A stretch of 64,000 bases of DNA from Tabrizicola aquatica (lineage in GTDB: Bacteria > Pseudomonadota > Alphaproteobacteria > Rhodobacterales > Rhodobacteraceae). Location: the NCBI RefSeq assembly GCF_002900975.1, contig NZ_PJON01000001.1, positions 372,001 to 436,000 on the forward strand. The letters are read 5' to 3'. Made by a program: the position numbers and the translations under genes. Under the pieces are notes generated by a model, which saw only the letters and a program-made list of their open reading frames with translations, was not told the origin of the DNA and searched no databases. How positions within the stretch are numbered: position 1 is the stretch's first letter; the number at the start of each line of letters is the position of its first letter. Shown here piece by piece: positions 39,129 through 47,920 of this stretch.

Positions 39129-41555
39129 ATGGCGGAATTTGCGTCTGCACGGGTGGTCATCATCGGGGGCGGGGCGGTCGGGGCCTCGGCCTTGTATCAC
39201 CTGGCCAAGGCGGGCTGGACCGATGCGCTGCTGCTGGAAAAGAACGAGCTGACGGCAGGGTCGACCTGGCATGCGGCGGGCAACGTGCCGACGTTCTCGT
39301 CGTCCTGGTCGATCATGAACATGCAGCGCTATTCGGCGGGCCTTTACCGGGGCCTGGGCGAGGCGGTCGGGTATCCGATGAATTATCATGTCACCGGGTC
39401 GGTCCGCCTGGGACACTCGAAGGAGCGGTTGCAGGAGTTCAAGCGCGTTGTCGGGATGGGGCGCTATCAGGGGATGGACCTGGATATCCTGGCGCCGGAC
39501 GAGATCACCTCGCGCTATCCGTTCGTGGAGACGCATGACCTGAGGGGGGCGCTGTATGATCCCTATGACGGCGACATCGACCCGGCGCAGCTGACGCAGG
39601 CGCTGGCGACCGGGGCGCGCAAGCTGGGGGCGCGGATCGAGCGGTTCTGCCCGGTGACGGCGGCGCGCTGGACGGGGTCGGAGTGGGTTCTGTCGACGCC
39701 GAAGGGCGAGGTGCGGGCCGAGTATGTGGTGAACGCGGGCGGTTATTATGCCGCGCAGGTCGGCGCGATGTTCGGGCGCCGGGTGCCGATGATGGTGATG
39801 AGCCACCAGTACATGCTGTTCGACACCATCCCCGCGCTGGAGGCCTGGACCAAGGAGACGGGCCACAAGCTGCCTTTGCTGCGGGATGTGGATTCCAGCT
39901 ACTACCTGCGGCAGGAGAAGATGGGCTTCAACCTGGGGCCATACGAGAACCCCTGCCGCGCGCATTGGGCGACGCCGGACGATCCGATGCCGGAGGATTT
40001 CAGCTTCCAGCTGTTCCCCGACGATCTGGAGCGGCTGGAGTGGCATATCAACGACGCGATGGCGCGGGTGCCACTGCTCGCGCAGGCGAACCTGACCAAG
40101 GTGATCAATGGGCCGATCCCCTATACGCCGGATGGCAACCCCCTCATCGGGCCGATGCCCGGCGTGCCGAATGCGTTCGAGGCCTGCGTCTTTACCTTCG
40201 GCATCTGCCAGGCGGGCGGCGCGGGGAAGGTGCTGGCGGAATGGGTGACCGAGGGCGGGACCGAATGGGACATGTGGTCCTGCGACCCGCGCCGTTTCAA
40301 CGGCTGGGAGGATCACGACTATCTGGTCGCCAAGGGGATGGAGGTCTATGGCCACGAATACGGGATGCATTTCCCGATGGCGCGCTGGCCTGCGGGGGCG
40401 GACCGGAAGCTCTCGCCGGTCCATGACCGACTGAAGGCGCTGGGCGCGCAATTCTCGCCCTATAACGGCTGGGAGCGGGCGGAATGGTTCGCCGCCCCTG
40501 GCGACGACACCGGCTGGGAGGCGACGCAGACCTGGGGCCGCGCGGGCCCGTGGGAGGCGCGGATCAAGGCCGAGTGCGAGGCGGTGCGGGATGGGGTCGG
40601 GGTCCTGGACCTGCCGGGCTTCACGCGGCTGCGGCTGGTCGGGCCGGGCGCGCGGGCGCATCTGGCCAGCCTGACCGCGTCGAAACTGCCGCAGCCGGGG
40701 CGGATGGGGCTGATCTACTTTGCCGATGACCGGGGCCGGATCGTCACCGAGATGACCTGCCTGCCGTTCAGCGACGAGGATGTGGGCGTCATCACCGCTG
40801 CCGTCGCGCAAGGCCACGACGCCGACATCCTGCGCAAGGGCCTGCCCGAGGGTGTCACGCTGGAGGACTGGTCGGACAAGATCCACTGTTTCATCGTCAC
40901 CGGCCCCAAGGCGCGGGATCTTCTGGCGGGGATCAGTGAGGCCGACCTGACGCTGCCCTGGCTCTCGGTCCAGTATTTCGCCAAGGTCGCGGGCAAGGAC
41001 GTGGCGCTGGTGCGCGTGTCCTTTGCCGGAGAGCTTGGCTGGGAAATCCACTGTGACCGGGGGGATGCTGCGCATATCTACGACGCGCTTTTGGCTGGGG
41101 GGGCCAAGCCCTTTGGGATGAAAGCGCTGAATTCCATGCGCATCGAGAAGGGCTACCGCGCCTGGAAGGGCGATCTGTCCACCGACTATTCGCTGCTGGA
41201 AGGCGGGTTGGAGCGGTTCATCGACTGGGGGCATGATTTCCCGGGCAAGGCGGCCCTGGCGGCGGAAAAGCAGCGTGGGGTGAAGAAGCGGTTCGTGTCG
41301 TTGAAGGTCGAAGCGGGGGAGTGTGACGCGCCCTATATGTCGACGCTGTGGCATGCGGGTCAGGTCGTCGGCGAGACGACCTCGGGCGCCTGGGGTTACC
41401 GCGTGGGGCATTCAATGGCGCTGGGCATGCTGCGGGCGGACCTGGCGGTGGCGGGGACCGAGGTCGAGGTGGAAATCTTCGGCGAGCGGGTCAAGGCTAC
41501 GATTCTGTCGGACGGTCCGGCCTGGGACGCGAAGAACGAGCGCATCCGCGCGTGA
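39129..41555 (+). CDS. DMGDH-like FAD-dependent oxidoreductase with C-terminal GcvT domain (1)
   Basis: The 808-residue fusion begins with a FAD-binding fold (VVIIGGGAVGASALYHLAKAG) and STWHAAG, where the His covalently holds FAD in dimethylglycine dehydrogenase. A middle FAO-type domain follows, then a C-terminal tetrahydrofolate-binding T-protein domain (LDLPGFTRLRLVGPGARAHL, SFAGELGWEIHCDRGDAAHIYDALL). Such enzymes oxidise an N-methyl group and pass the one-carbon unit to tetrahydrofolate. It is the first gene of the operon under the LysR regulator. The methyl donor is unknown: dimethylglycine, sarcosine and other N-methyl amino acids are possible. A second, clearly different paralogue follows. 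Confidence 0.9.
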   Translation: MAEFASARVVIIGGGAVGASALYHLAKAGWTDALLLEKNELTAGSTWHAAGNVPTFSSSWSIMNMQRYSAGLYRGLGEAVGYPMNYHVTGSVRLGHSKERLQEFKRVVGMGRYQGMDLDILAPDEITSRYPFVETHDLRGALYDPYDGDIDPAQLTQALATGARKLGARIERFCPVTAARWTGSEWVLSTPKGEVRAEYVVNAGGYYAAQVGAMFGRRVPMMVMSHQYMLFDTIPALEAWTKETGHKLPLLRDVDSSYYLRQEKMGFNLGPYENPCRAHWATPDDPMPEDFSFQLFPDDLERLEWHINDAMARVPLLAQANLTKVINGPIPYTPDGNPLIGPMPGVPNAFEACVFTFGICQAGGAGKVLAEWVTEGGTEWDMWSCDPRRFNGWEDHDYLVAKGMEVYGHEYGMHFPMARWPAGADRKLSPVHDRLKALGAQFSPYNGWERAEWFAAPGDDTGWEATQTWGRAGPWEARIKAECEAVRDGVGVLDLPGFTRLRLVGPGARAHLASLTASKLPQPGRMGLIYFADDRGRIVTEMTCLPFSDEDVGVITAAVAQGHDADILRKGLPEGVTLEDWSDKIHCFIVTGPKARDLLAGISEADLTLPWLSVQYFAKVAGKDVALVRVSFAGELGWEIHCDRGDAAHIYDALLAGGAKPFGMKALNSMRIEKGYRAWKGDLSTDYSLLEGGLERFIDWGHDFPGKAALAAEKQRGVKKRFVSLKVEAGECDAPYMSTLWHAGQVVGETTSGAWGYRVGHSMALGMLRADLAVAGTEVEVEIFGERVKATILSDGPAWDAKNERIRA

Positions 41556-41564
41556 CGGGCGGCG

Positions 41565-41613
41565 GACCGGGGGCCAGCCCCCGGACCCCCGGGATATTTT
41601 TGGACAGAAAATG
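41565..41613 (-). repeat. Family A intergenic repeat, copy A4
   Basis: Read on the minus strand: CTCATTTTCTGTCC, AAATATCCC, a G5 tract, then the hairpin CCGGGGGC-tg-GCCCCCGG. It fills the gap between the two paralogous oxidoreductase genes, and its right edge (GAGG) borders the ribosome site of the second. Confidence 0.75.
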
Positions 41614-41620
41614 AGGCTGG

Positions 41621-44062
41621 GTGGTGGCTGATATACCGACGAAAGCGCGGGCGGTGGTGATCGGGGGCGGGGTCTCGGGCTGTTCGGTGGCCTATCATCT
41701 GGCCAAGGCGGGCTGGACCGATGTGGTGCTTCTGGAGCGGAGGAAGCTGACCTCTGGCACCACCTGGCATGCGGCGGGGCTGATCGGGCAATTGCGCGGG
41801 TCGGCGAACATGACCCGGTTGGCGAAGTACTCGGCGGATTTGTATCGTGGGTTGGAGGCCGAAACCGGGGTCGCCACCGGGATGAAGCAGGTCGGCTCGA
41901 TCTCGGTCGCGCTGACGGCAGAACGGCATGAGGAGTTGCTGCGGCAGGCCACCGTCGCGCGGATTTTCGATGTCGAGGTGCATGAGATCTCGCCGGGTGA
42001 GGTGAAGGCGCGCTATCCGCAGCTGAACGTCTCGGACGTGGTGGGGGCGGTGGCCCTGCCTCTGGACGGGCAGTGCGACCCGGCGAATATCGCGATGGCG
42101 CTGGCCAAGGGCGCGCGGATGCGGGGCGCGAAGGTCTTTGAGGGCGCGCTGGTGACGAAGGTCACGACGTCGGCGGGCCGCGTGACCGGGGTGGACTATG
42201 AGACCGCCGAGGGGCCGGGTCATATCGCGGCCGATGTGATCGTCAACTGCGGCGGGATGTGGGGCCGCGATCTGGCCGCGCAGAACGGGGTGACGCTGCC
42301 CCTGCACGCCTGCGAACACTTCTACCTTGTCACCGAACCCGTTGACGGGCTGAAGGATTTGCCGGTCCTGCGGGTGCCGGACGAATGCGCCTATTACAAG
42401 CAGGATGCCGGCAAGATGATGCTGGGGGCCTTCGAGCCCAAGGCCAAGCCCTGGGGCATGGACGGCATCCGCAAGGATTTTGAATTCGACACGCTGCCCG
42501 AGGATTGGGACCACTTCATGCCCATCCTGGAACACGCGATGAACCGGATGCCGCTGTTCCAGACCGCGGGCATCCACACCTTCTTCAACGGCCCCGAAAG
42601 CTTTACCCCCGACGACCGCTACTACCTGGGCGAGGCGCCCGAGGTGCGTGGCTATTGGATCGCGGCTGGATACAATTCCATCGGCATCGTCAGTTCGGGC
42701 GGCGCGGGGCAGGCGCTGGCGCATTGGATCACCGAAGGCGAGCCGCCCTTCGATCTGTGGGAAGTCGACATCCGCCGCGCGCAGCCGTTCCAGAAGAACC
42801 GCCGCTACCTGAAAGAGCGGGTGACCGAGACCTTGGGCCTTCTCTACGCCGACCACTTCCCCTATCGGCAAGTCGTCACCTCGCGCGGCGTCCGCCGTTC
42901 GCCGATCTATGAGCATCTGAAGGCGCGCGGCGCGGTCTTTGGCGAGGTCGCGGGCTGGGAACGCGCGAACTGGTTCGCGAATGAGGGGCAGGAGCGGGAG
43001 TATCGCTACTCCTGGAAACGGCAGAACTGGTTCGAGAACCAGCGTGCCGAGCATATGGCCGTGCGCACCGGCGTTGGGCTGTTCGACATGACCAGCTTCG
43101 GCAAGATCCGGGTCGAGGGGCGCGACGCTTGCGCTTTCCTGAACCGCATCTGCTCGGCGCAGATGGATGTGGACCCGGGGCGGATCGTTTATACGATGTT
43201 CCTGAATGATCGCGGGGGGATAGAGGCCGACCTTACCGTGACGCGCCTGTCAGAGACCGCCTATCTGGCGGTGGTGCCGGGGGCGACCTTGCAACGCAAT
43301 CTGGCCTGGATGCGGGCGCATGTCGGCGAGGACTTTGCCGTCATCACCGATGTGACGGCGGCGGAATCGGTGCTGTGCCTGATGGGGCCGCAGTCGCGCG
43401 AGGTTCTGGCCAAGGTCTCGCCGAACGACTTCAGCAATGTGGTGCATCCCTTTGGTCGAGCTAGGGAAATCGAGATTGGCATGGGCCTCGCCCGGGCGCA
43501 TCGGGTGACCTATGTCGGCGAGCTGGGCTGGGAGCTTTATGTCAGTGCCGACCAGACGGCCCATGTCTTCGAGGCCTTGATGGAGGCCGCGCCTGAGGTG
43601 AAGCTGTGCGGGTTGCACACGCTGGATTCCTGCCGGATCGAGAAGGCGTACCGCCATTGGGGCCATGACATCACGGATGAGGATCACGTGCTGGAGGCGG
43701 GGCTGGGCTTCACCGTCAGCCGCAAGAAACCTGGCTTCCTGGGCCGCGAGGCGGTGTTGCGCAAGGCGGAGGCGGGGCTGGACCGCAGGATGGTCCAGTT
43801 CCGGCTGACGGACCCCGAGCCGCTTCTGTTCCACAACGAAGCCATTGTGCGCGATGGGAAAATCGTCGGGCCAGTGACCAGCGGCAACTATGGGCATTTC
43901 CTGGGCGGGGCGGTCGGGATGGGCTATGTGCCGGCCAAGGGGCAGACGGACGCCGATATCCTTGGCGCGCGCTATGAGATCGAGGTGGCGGGCCAGCGGC
44001 ATGAGGCAGTCGCCTCGCTGGTGCCGATGCATGACCCCAACTCGGACCGGGTGCGCGCATGA
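41621..44062 (+). CDS. DMGDH-like FAD-dependent oxidoreductase with C-terminal GcvT domain (2)
   Basis: The 813-residue protein has the same three-part layout as the gene before it. It starts with a Rossmann-type FAD motif (VVIGGGVSGCSVAYHLAKAGW), then TTWHAAGLIGQLRGS with the His expected to bind FAD, a middle FAO domain, and a T-protein end (MTSFGKIRVEGRDACAFLNRICS, YVGELGWELYVSADQTAHVFEAL). The start is GTG 41621 behind GAGG at the edge of repeat A4. Its stop overlaps the next ATG (ATGA). The two paralogues are too diverged to be a recent duplication, so they probably act on successive or different N-methyl substrates. Confidence 0.9.
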   Translation: MVADIPTKARAVVIGGGVSGCSVAYHLAKAGWTDVVLLERRKLTSGTTWHAAGLIGQLRGSANMTRLAKYSADLYRGLEAETGVATGMKQVGSISVALTAERHEELLRQATVARIFDVEVHEISPGEVKARYPQLNVSDVVGAVALPLDGQCDPANIAMALAKGARMRGAKVFEGALVTKVTTSAGRVTGVDYETAEGPGHIAADVIVNCGGMWGRDLAAQNGVTLPLHACEHFYLVTEPVDGLKDLPVLRVPDECAYYKQDAGKMMLGAFEPKAKPWGMDGIRKDFEFDTLPEDWDHFMPILEHAMNRMPLFQTAGIHTFFNGPESFTPDDRYYLGEAPEVRGYWIAAGYNSIGIVSSGGAGQALAHWITEGEPPFDLWEVDIRRAQPFQKNRRYLKERVTETLGLLYADHFPYRQVVTSRGVRRSPIYEHLKARGAVFGEVAGWERANWFANEGQEREYRYSWKRQNWFENQRAEHMAVRTGVGLFDMTSFGKIRVEGRDACAFLNRICSAQMDVDPGRIVYTMFLNDRGGIEADLTVTRLSETAYLAVVPGATLQRNLAWMRAHVGEDFAVITDVTAAESVLCLMGPQSREVLAKVSPNDFSNVVHPFGRAREIEIGMGLARAHRVTYVGELGWELYVSADQTAHVFEALMEAAPEVKLCGLHTLDSCRIEKAYRHWGHDITDEDHVLEAGLGFTVSRKKPGFLGREAVLRKAEAGLDRRMVQFRLTDPEPLLFHNEAIVRDGKIVGPVTSGNYGHFLGGAVGMGYVPAKGQTDADILGARYEIEVAGQRHEAVASLVPMHDPNSDRVRA

Positions 44063-44889
44063 GGCTGGACCAGCGGCATCAGGCCTTCCACGACCTGCAC
44101 CAGGCGGGGTGTTTCGTCATCCCGAACCCCTGGGACCGGGGCAGCGCGCGGATGATGGCGGCGCTGGGGGCCAAGGCGCTGGCAACCAGTTCGGCCGCGC
44201 ATGCCTTTACGCTGGGCCGGCCCGATCTGGGCGGCGTCAGCCGGGACGAGGCACTGGCCCATGCGCAGGACCTGCTGGCGGCGACGGACCTGCCGGTCTC
44301 GGGCGATTTCGAGAACGGGTTTGGCGACAGCCCCGACGCGGTGGCCGAGACCGTGCGGCTGGCGGGCGAGGCGGGCCTGTCCGGGATCAGCGTCGAGGAT
44401 ACGCAGATGATCCCCGGCAATGCGCCCTATGCCTTTGATCTGGCGGTGGAACGTATCCGGGCCGGGGCCGCGGCCGCGCGGGCCCTGGGCCGCCCCTTGA
44501 TCTTTTGCGCCCGCGCCGATGGCGTGATGCATGGCACCTATGACCTGGCCGAGGGCATCCGCCGCCTGCAGGCCTTTGAGCGCGCGGGGGCGGACCTTCT
44601 TTACCTTCCGGTGCCGCCGGGTCGCGCGGAACTGGCGCAGGTGCTGGCTTCGGTCACCAAGCCGGTGAATGCGCTGGCGGCGGGACCGCTGAAGCGGTTG
44701 ACCGTTGCTGATCTGGCAACAATGGGCGTGCGCCGCATCTCGACCGGCAGCCAGATCGCCCGCCTGACCCATGCTGCCATCCGCGATGCCACGGTGGCGA
44801 TGCTGGACCACGGCCATTTCGACCCGCTTGCCGGCACCGCCAGCGGCGAGGACATCGACGCACTTCTCCTCAAGGGAACTCCCAAATGA
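44059..44889 (+). CDS. Isocitrate lyase/PEP mutase family protein
   Basis: The 276-residue alpha/beta barrel has GCFVIPNPWDRGSARMMAALGAKALATSSAAHA at the start, then SGDFENGFGDSPDAVAETV with metal-binding acidic residues and GISVEDTQM, the pattern of the PEP-mutase/ICL superfamily. Members cleave or form C-C or C-P bonds next to a carboxylate (lyases, oxaloacetate decarboxylases, phosphonomutases). It lacks the KKCGH loop of true isocitrate lyase. It overlaps both neighbours by 4 bp, so it is an integral operon member, perhaps cleaving the demethylated carbon skeleton. The substrate is not predictable. Confidence 0.88.
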   Translation: MRLDQRHQAFHDLHQAGCFVIPNPWDRGSARMMAALGAKALATSSAAHAFTLGRPDLGGVSRDEALAHAQDLLAATDLPVSGDFENGFGDSPDAVAETVRLAGEAGLSGISVEDTQMIPGNAPYAFDLAVERIRAGAAAARALGRPLIFCARADGVMHGTYDLAEGIRRLQAFERAGADLLYLPVPPGRAELAQVLASVTKPVNALAAGPLKRLTVADLATMGVRRISTGSQIARLTHAAIRDATVAMLDHGHFDPLAGTASGEDIDALLLKGTPK

Positions 44890-46439
44890 CCGAAATCGGC
44901 GATATCTGCGAACCCGCCCGCAACCGCCGCTCGGGCGGCCGGACCGCCCGCGTCGCACTGCGGGCCGCCCCCCTGGCCGACGATGTGAAGCCGGTTCGTC
45001 CCGGCCTGCCCGGCGGTCAGTACAAACCCCTGTCCGAGGCAGGCGTCCAGCAGATCCACGCCGCCGCGCTGGACGCGCTGGAAGAGATCGGCCTGTCCCA
45101 AGCCCCCCCGTCAGGCGTGAAGCTGCTGACCGAGGCCGGCGCGATCCTGGGCGATGACGGCCGCATCCGTTTCCCCCGCGCGCTGGTCGAGGACATGCTG
45201 GCCATCGCCGCGCGCAACATCACCCTGCATGCCCGCGACCCCAGGCAGGACCTGCACCTGTCCGGCACGAACGTGCATTACGGCACGGCGGGGGCGGCGG
45301 TGCATATCGTCGACCCGGTCACGCTGGAGTATCGCGACAGCACCGCGCAGGATCTGTATGACGCGGCCCGCCTCGTCGACAATCTGGACAACATCCATTT
45401 CTACCAGCGAACGATGGTCTGCCGCGACATCGCCGACAACAAGGAGATGGACCTTAACACCCTGTACGGCAGTCTGTCGGGGACGACGAAGCATGTCGGC
45501 ACCTCGTTCTCGGACCCGTCGCATGTCGCGGACTGTTTCGAGATGCTGCACATGGTGGCAGGGGGCGAGGAAAAGTGGCTGGAGCGGCCGTTTGTCAGCA
45601 ACTCCAACTGCTTTGTCGTCCCGCCGATGAAGTTCGCCGAAGAAAGCTGCATCACGATGGAGGATTGCATCCGTCGCGGGATGCCGATGCTGCTTCTCAG
45701 CGCGGGGCAGGCCGGGGCGACCGCGCCCGCGCCGATCGCGCTGACCATCGTGCAGGCGGTGGCCGAATGTCTGGCCGGGGTCGTCTACGTCAACGCGATC
45801 AAGCCCGGCGCGCCGGCGATCTTTGGCACCTGGCCGTTCGTCAGCGACCTGCGCACCGGCGCCATGTCGGGCGGCAGCGCCGAGCAGGCGCTGCTGACGG
45901 CAGGCTGCGCGCAGATGCACCGGTTCTACGACCTGCCGGGGGGCGCGGCCTCGGGGATCAGCGACTCGAAGCTTCCCGACATGCAGGCGGGATGGGAACA
46001 GGGGATCACCAACGCGCTGGCGGGCCTCGCCGGCCTGAACATGTGCTATGAGGCGGTGGGCATGCATGCCAGCTTGCTGGGCTTTTGCCTGGAAAGCCTG
46101 GTCCTGGGCGACGACCTGCTGGGCCAGACCATGCGGCTGGTGCGCGGGATCGACGTGACGCCGGATTCGACCAGCCTGGATGCGATGAAAGAGGTCTGCC
46201 TGGGCGGGCCAGGGCATTATCTGGGGTCAGACCAGACGCTGAAGCTGATGCAGACCGAATACATCTATCCCAATGTCGGCAACCGCATGTCGCCGAAGGA
46301 ATGGAACGAGGCGGGGAAGCCGTTGCTCCTTGACACTGCCATCGCGCGCAAGAACTCTATCCTTGCCAAAGCGGGCAGCCGGATCGATCCCGAGATCGAC
46401 CGCGCCATCCGAGCCCGCTTCAACATCTACTTCAAGTGA
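44886..46439 (+). CDS. MttB-superfamily methyltransferase, non-pyrrolysine type
   Basis: The 517-residue protein belongs to the trimethylamine/glycine-betaine methyltransferase family (LHARDPRQDLHLSGTNVHYGTAGAAVHIVDP, GAPAIFGTWPFVSDLRTGAMSGGSAEQAL, YPNVGNRMSPKEW). No in-frame TAG occurs, so it is a pyrrolysine-free member like MtgB, which takes a methyl group from a quaternary amine to a cobalamin protein. No corrinoid protein or reactivase gene is nearby, so the acceptor must be encoded elsewhere or be different. The N-terminus has an extra basic stretch of about 50 residues. ATG overlaps the previous stop; AAGGGA is the ribosome site. It would supply the demethylated substrate for the flavoproteins. 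Confidence 0.88.
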   Translation: MTEIGDICEPARNRRSGGRTARVALRAAPLADDVKPVRPGLPGGQYKPLSEAGVQQIHAAALDALEEIGLSQAPPSGVKLLTEAGAILGDDGRIRFPRALVEDMLAIAARNITLHARDPRQDLHLSGTNVHYGTAGAAVHIVDPVTLEYRDSTAQDLYDAARLVDNLDNIHFYQRTMVCRDIADNKEMDLNTLYGSLSGTTKHVGTSFSDPSHVADCFEMLHMVAGGEEKWLERPFVSNSNCFVVPPMKFAEESCITMEDCIRRGMPMLLLSAGQAGATAPAPIALTIVQAVAECLAGVVYVNAIKPGAPAIFGTWPFVSDLRTGAMSGGSAEQALLTAGCAQMHRFYDLPGGAASGISDSKLPDMQAGWEQGITNALAGLAGLNMCYEAVGMHASLLGFCLESLVLGDDLLGQTMRLVRGIDVTPDSTSLDAMKEVCLGGPGHYLGSDQTLKLMQTEYIYPNVGNRMSPKEWNEAGKPLLLDTAIARKNSILAKAGSRIDPEIDRAIRARFNIYFK

Positions 46440-46446
46440 GGTCGCA

Positions 46447-47880
46447 ATGATCCCCGCCAACATGCTGAAATTCTACATCAATGGTCAGTGGGTCGACCCG
46501 ATCTCGCAAAACCGGATGGGCGTCGAGAACCCCGCCACCGAGGAAATCGTCTGCGAAGTTGCCATGGGCAATGCTCAGGACGCCGACCGCGCGATCCTGG
46601 CGGCGCGTGCGGCGTTCGACGGCTGGACCTACCGCCCCGCGGCCGAGCGCATCGCGGTGGTGAAGCGGATCCTGGAAATCTACAACGAACGGTACGAGGA
46701 CTTTGCCCAGGTCATGTCGACCGAAATGGGCGCGCCGATCACCTGGGCGCGCAACGCCCAAGCCTGGGCCGGCCAGGTCCATTTCGAGGCGACGATCAAG
46801 GCGGGCGAGGAGTTTGCCTGGGAATACAGCCGCGGCACCACCCGGATCGTGCATGAGGGGATCGGCGTCTGCTCCTTGATCACGCCGTGGAACTGGCCGA
46901 TGAACCAGATCGCCTGCAAGGTCGCCCCGGCGCTGATCGCGGGCTGCACCATGGTGCTGAAACCGTCGGAAATCGCGCCGCTGTCGGGCACGCTCTTCGC
47001 GCAGGTCTGCCATGACGCAGGGGTGCCGGCGGGGGTGTTCAACCTGGTCCACGGCGCCGGCCCCGAGGTTGGCGCGCGCATGTCGGAACATCCCGAGGTG
47101 GATATGGTCAGCTTCACCGGCTCGACCCGCGCCGGGACCGCGATTGCCGCCGCCGCCGCGCCGACGGTGAAGCGCGTGGCGCAGGAACTGGGCGGCAAGT
47201 CCCCCAACATCATCCTGCCCAACGCCAACATCGCCGAGGCGGTGGCCGCCGGCGTCACCGCGGTCATGTCGAACACCGGCCAGTCCTGCGACGCGCCGAC
47301 CCGGATGCTGGTCCCCCGCGCCCGCCAGGCCGAGGCGCTGGCCGCCGCGAAGGAGGCCGCCGACAAGATCAAGGTCGGCGATCCGCGCGACGAGGGCACC
47401 GAAATGGGGCCGCTGATCTCGAAGCTGCAGTTCGACAAGGTGCAGCGCCTGATCCAGGCCGGGATCGACGAGGGCGCGACGCTGGTCACCGGCGGGGTGG
47501 GCCGGCCTGCCGACCTGAACCGCGGCTGGTTCGTGCGGCCCACGGTCTTTGGCGACGTGGTCAACAGCATGACCATTTCCAAGGAAGAGATCTTCGGCCC
47601 AGTGCTGGCGATCCAGCCCTATGACAGCATCGAGGATGCGATCGCCCAAGCCAACGACACGGTCTATGGCCTGGCCGCCTATATCGCCGGCCCGGTCGAG
47701 GATGCCAAACCCGTGGCCCGCCGCCTGCGCGCGGGGACGGTGAACCTGAACTACCCGGACTGGGACACCTCGGCCCCCTTCGGCGGCTACAAGCAGTCGG
47801 GCAACGGTCGCGAGTATGCCGACTGGGGCATCCACGACTTTTGCGAAGTGAAGGGCATCGTCGGCTACGGCGAGGCGTAA
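46447..47880 (+). CDS. NAD(P)-dependent aldehyde dehydrogenase family protein
   Basis: The 477-residue enzyme has all ALDH landmarks: TPWNWPMNQIACKVAPALIAGCTMVLKPSE for cofactor, FTGSTRAG, the general-base Glu in QELGGKSPNI and the nucleophile Cys in NTGQSCDAPTRMLV. KEEIFGPVL follows. It oxidises an aldehyde to an acid; amino-aldehydes or semialdehydes would fit this operon. It starts 7 bp after the methyltransferase gene with GAGG upstream. The aldehyde is unknown. A perfect hairpin at 47886-47906 separates it from the next gene, perhaps weakening downstream expression. Confidence 0.93.
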   Translation: MIPANMLKFYINGQWVDPISQNRMGVENPATEEIVCEVAMGNAQDADRAILAARAAFDGWTYRPAAERIAVVKRILEIYNERYEDFAQVMSTEMGAPITWARNAQAWAGQVHFEATIKAGEEFAWEYSRGTTRIVHEGIGVCSLITPWNWPMNQIACKVAPALIAGCTMVLKPSEIAPLSGTLFAQVCHDAGVPAGVFNLVHGAGPEVGARMSEHPEVDMVSFTGSTRAGTAIAAAAAPTVKRVAQELGGKSPNIILPNANIAEAVAAGVTAVMSNTGQSCDAPTRMLVPRARQAEALAAAKEAADKIKVGDPRDEGTEMGPLISKLQFDKVQRLIQAGIDEGATLVTGGVGRPADLNRGWFVRPTVFGDVVNSMTISKEEIFGPVLAIQPYDSIEDAIAQANDTVYGLAAYIAGPVEDAKPVARRLRAGTVNLNYPDWDTSAPFGGYKQSGNGREYADWGIHDFCEVKGIVGYGEA

Positions 47881-47885
47881 GAGAC

Positions 47886-47906
47886 CGATTTTTCGCAGAA
47901 AAATCG
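47886..47906. terminator. Hairpin between the aldehyde dehydrogenase and the next operon gene
   Basis: CGATTTTT and AAAAATCG pair over 8 bp around CGCAG. It starts 6 bp after the stop. With A/T-rich arms it could be a weak terminator or an RNA-processing site inside the operon. Confidence 0.35.
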
Positions 47907-47920
47907 TTCACGGGGGGATC

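Noticed and set aside
39054-41411. A 785-codon open frame opposite the first flavoprotein gene.
   Set aside because: It covers the LysR site and promoter as well as a well-supported gene and shows Arg/His/Pro-rich shadow composition.
44886-46439. Pyrrolysine decoding in the MttB-family gene, which might also explain the amber codon in the GTA gene.
   Set aside because: The MttB-family frame has no internal TAG and no pyl genes occur in the window, so there is no support for a link.
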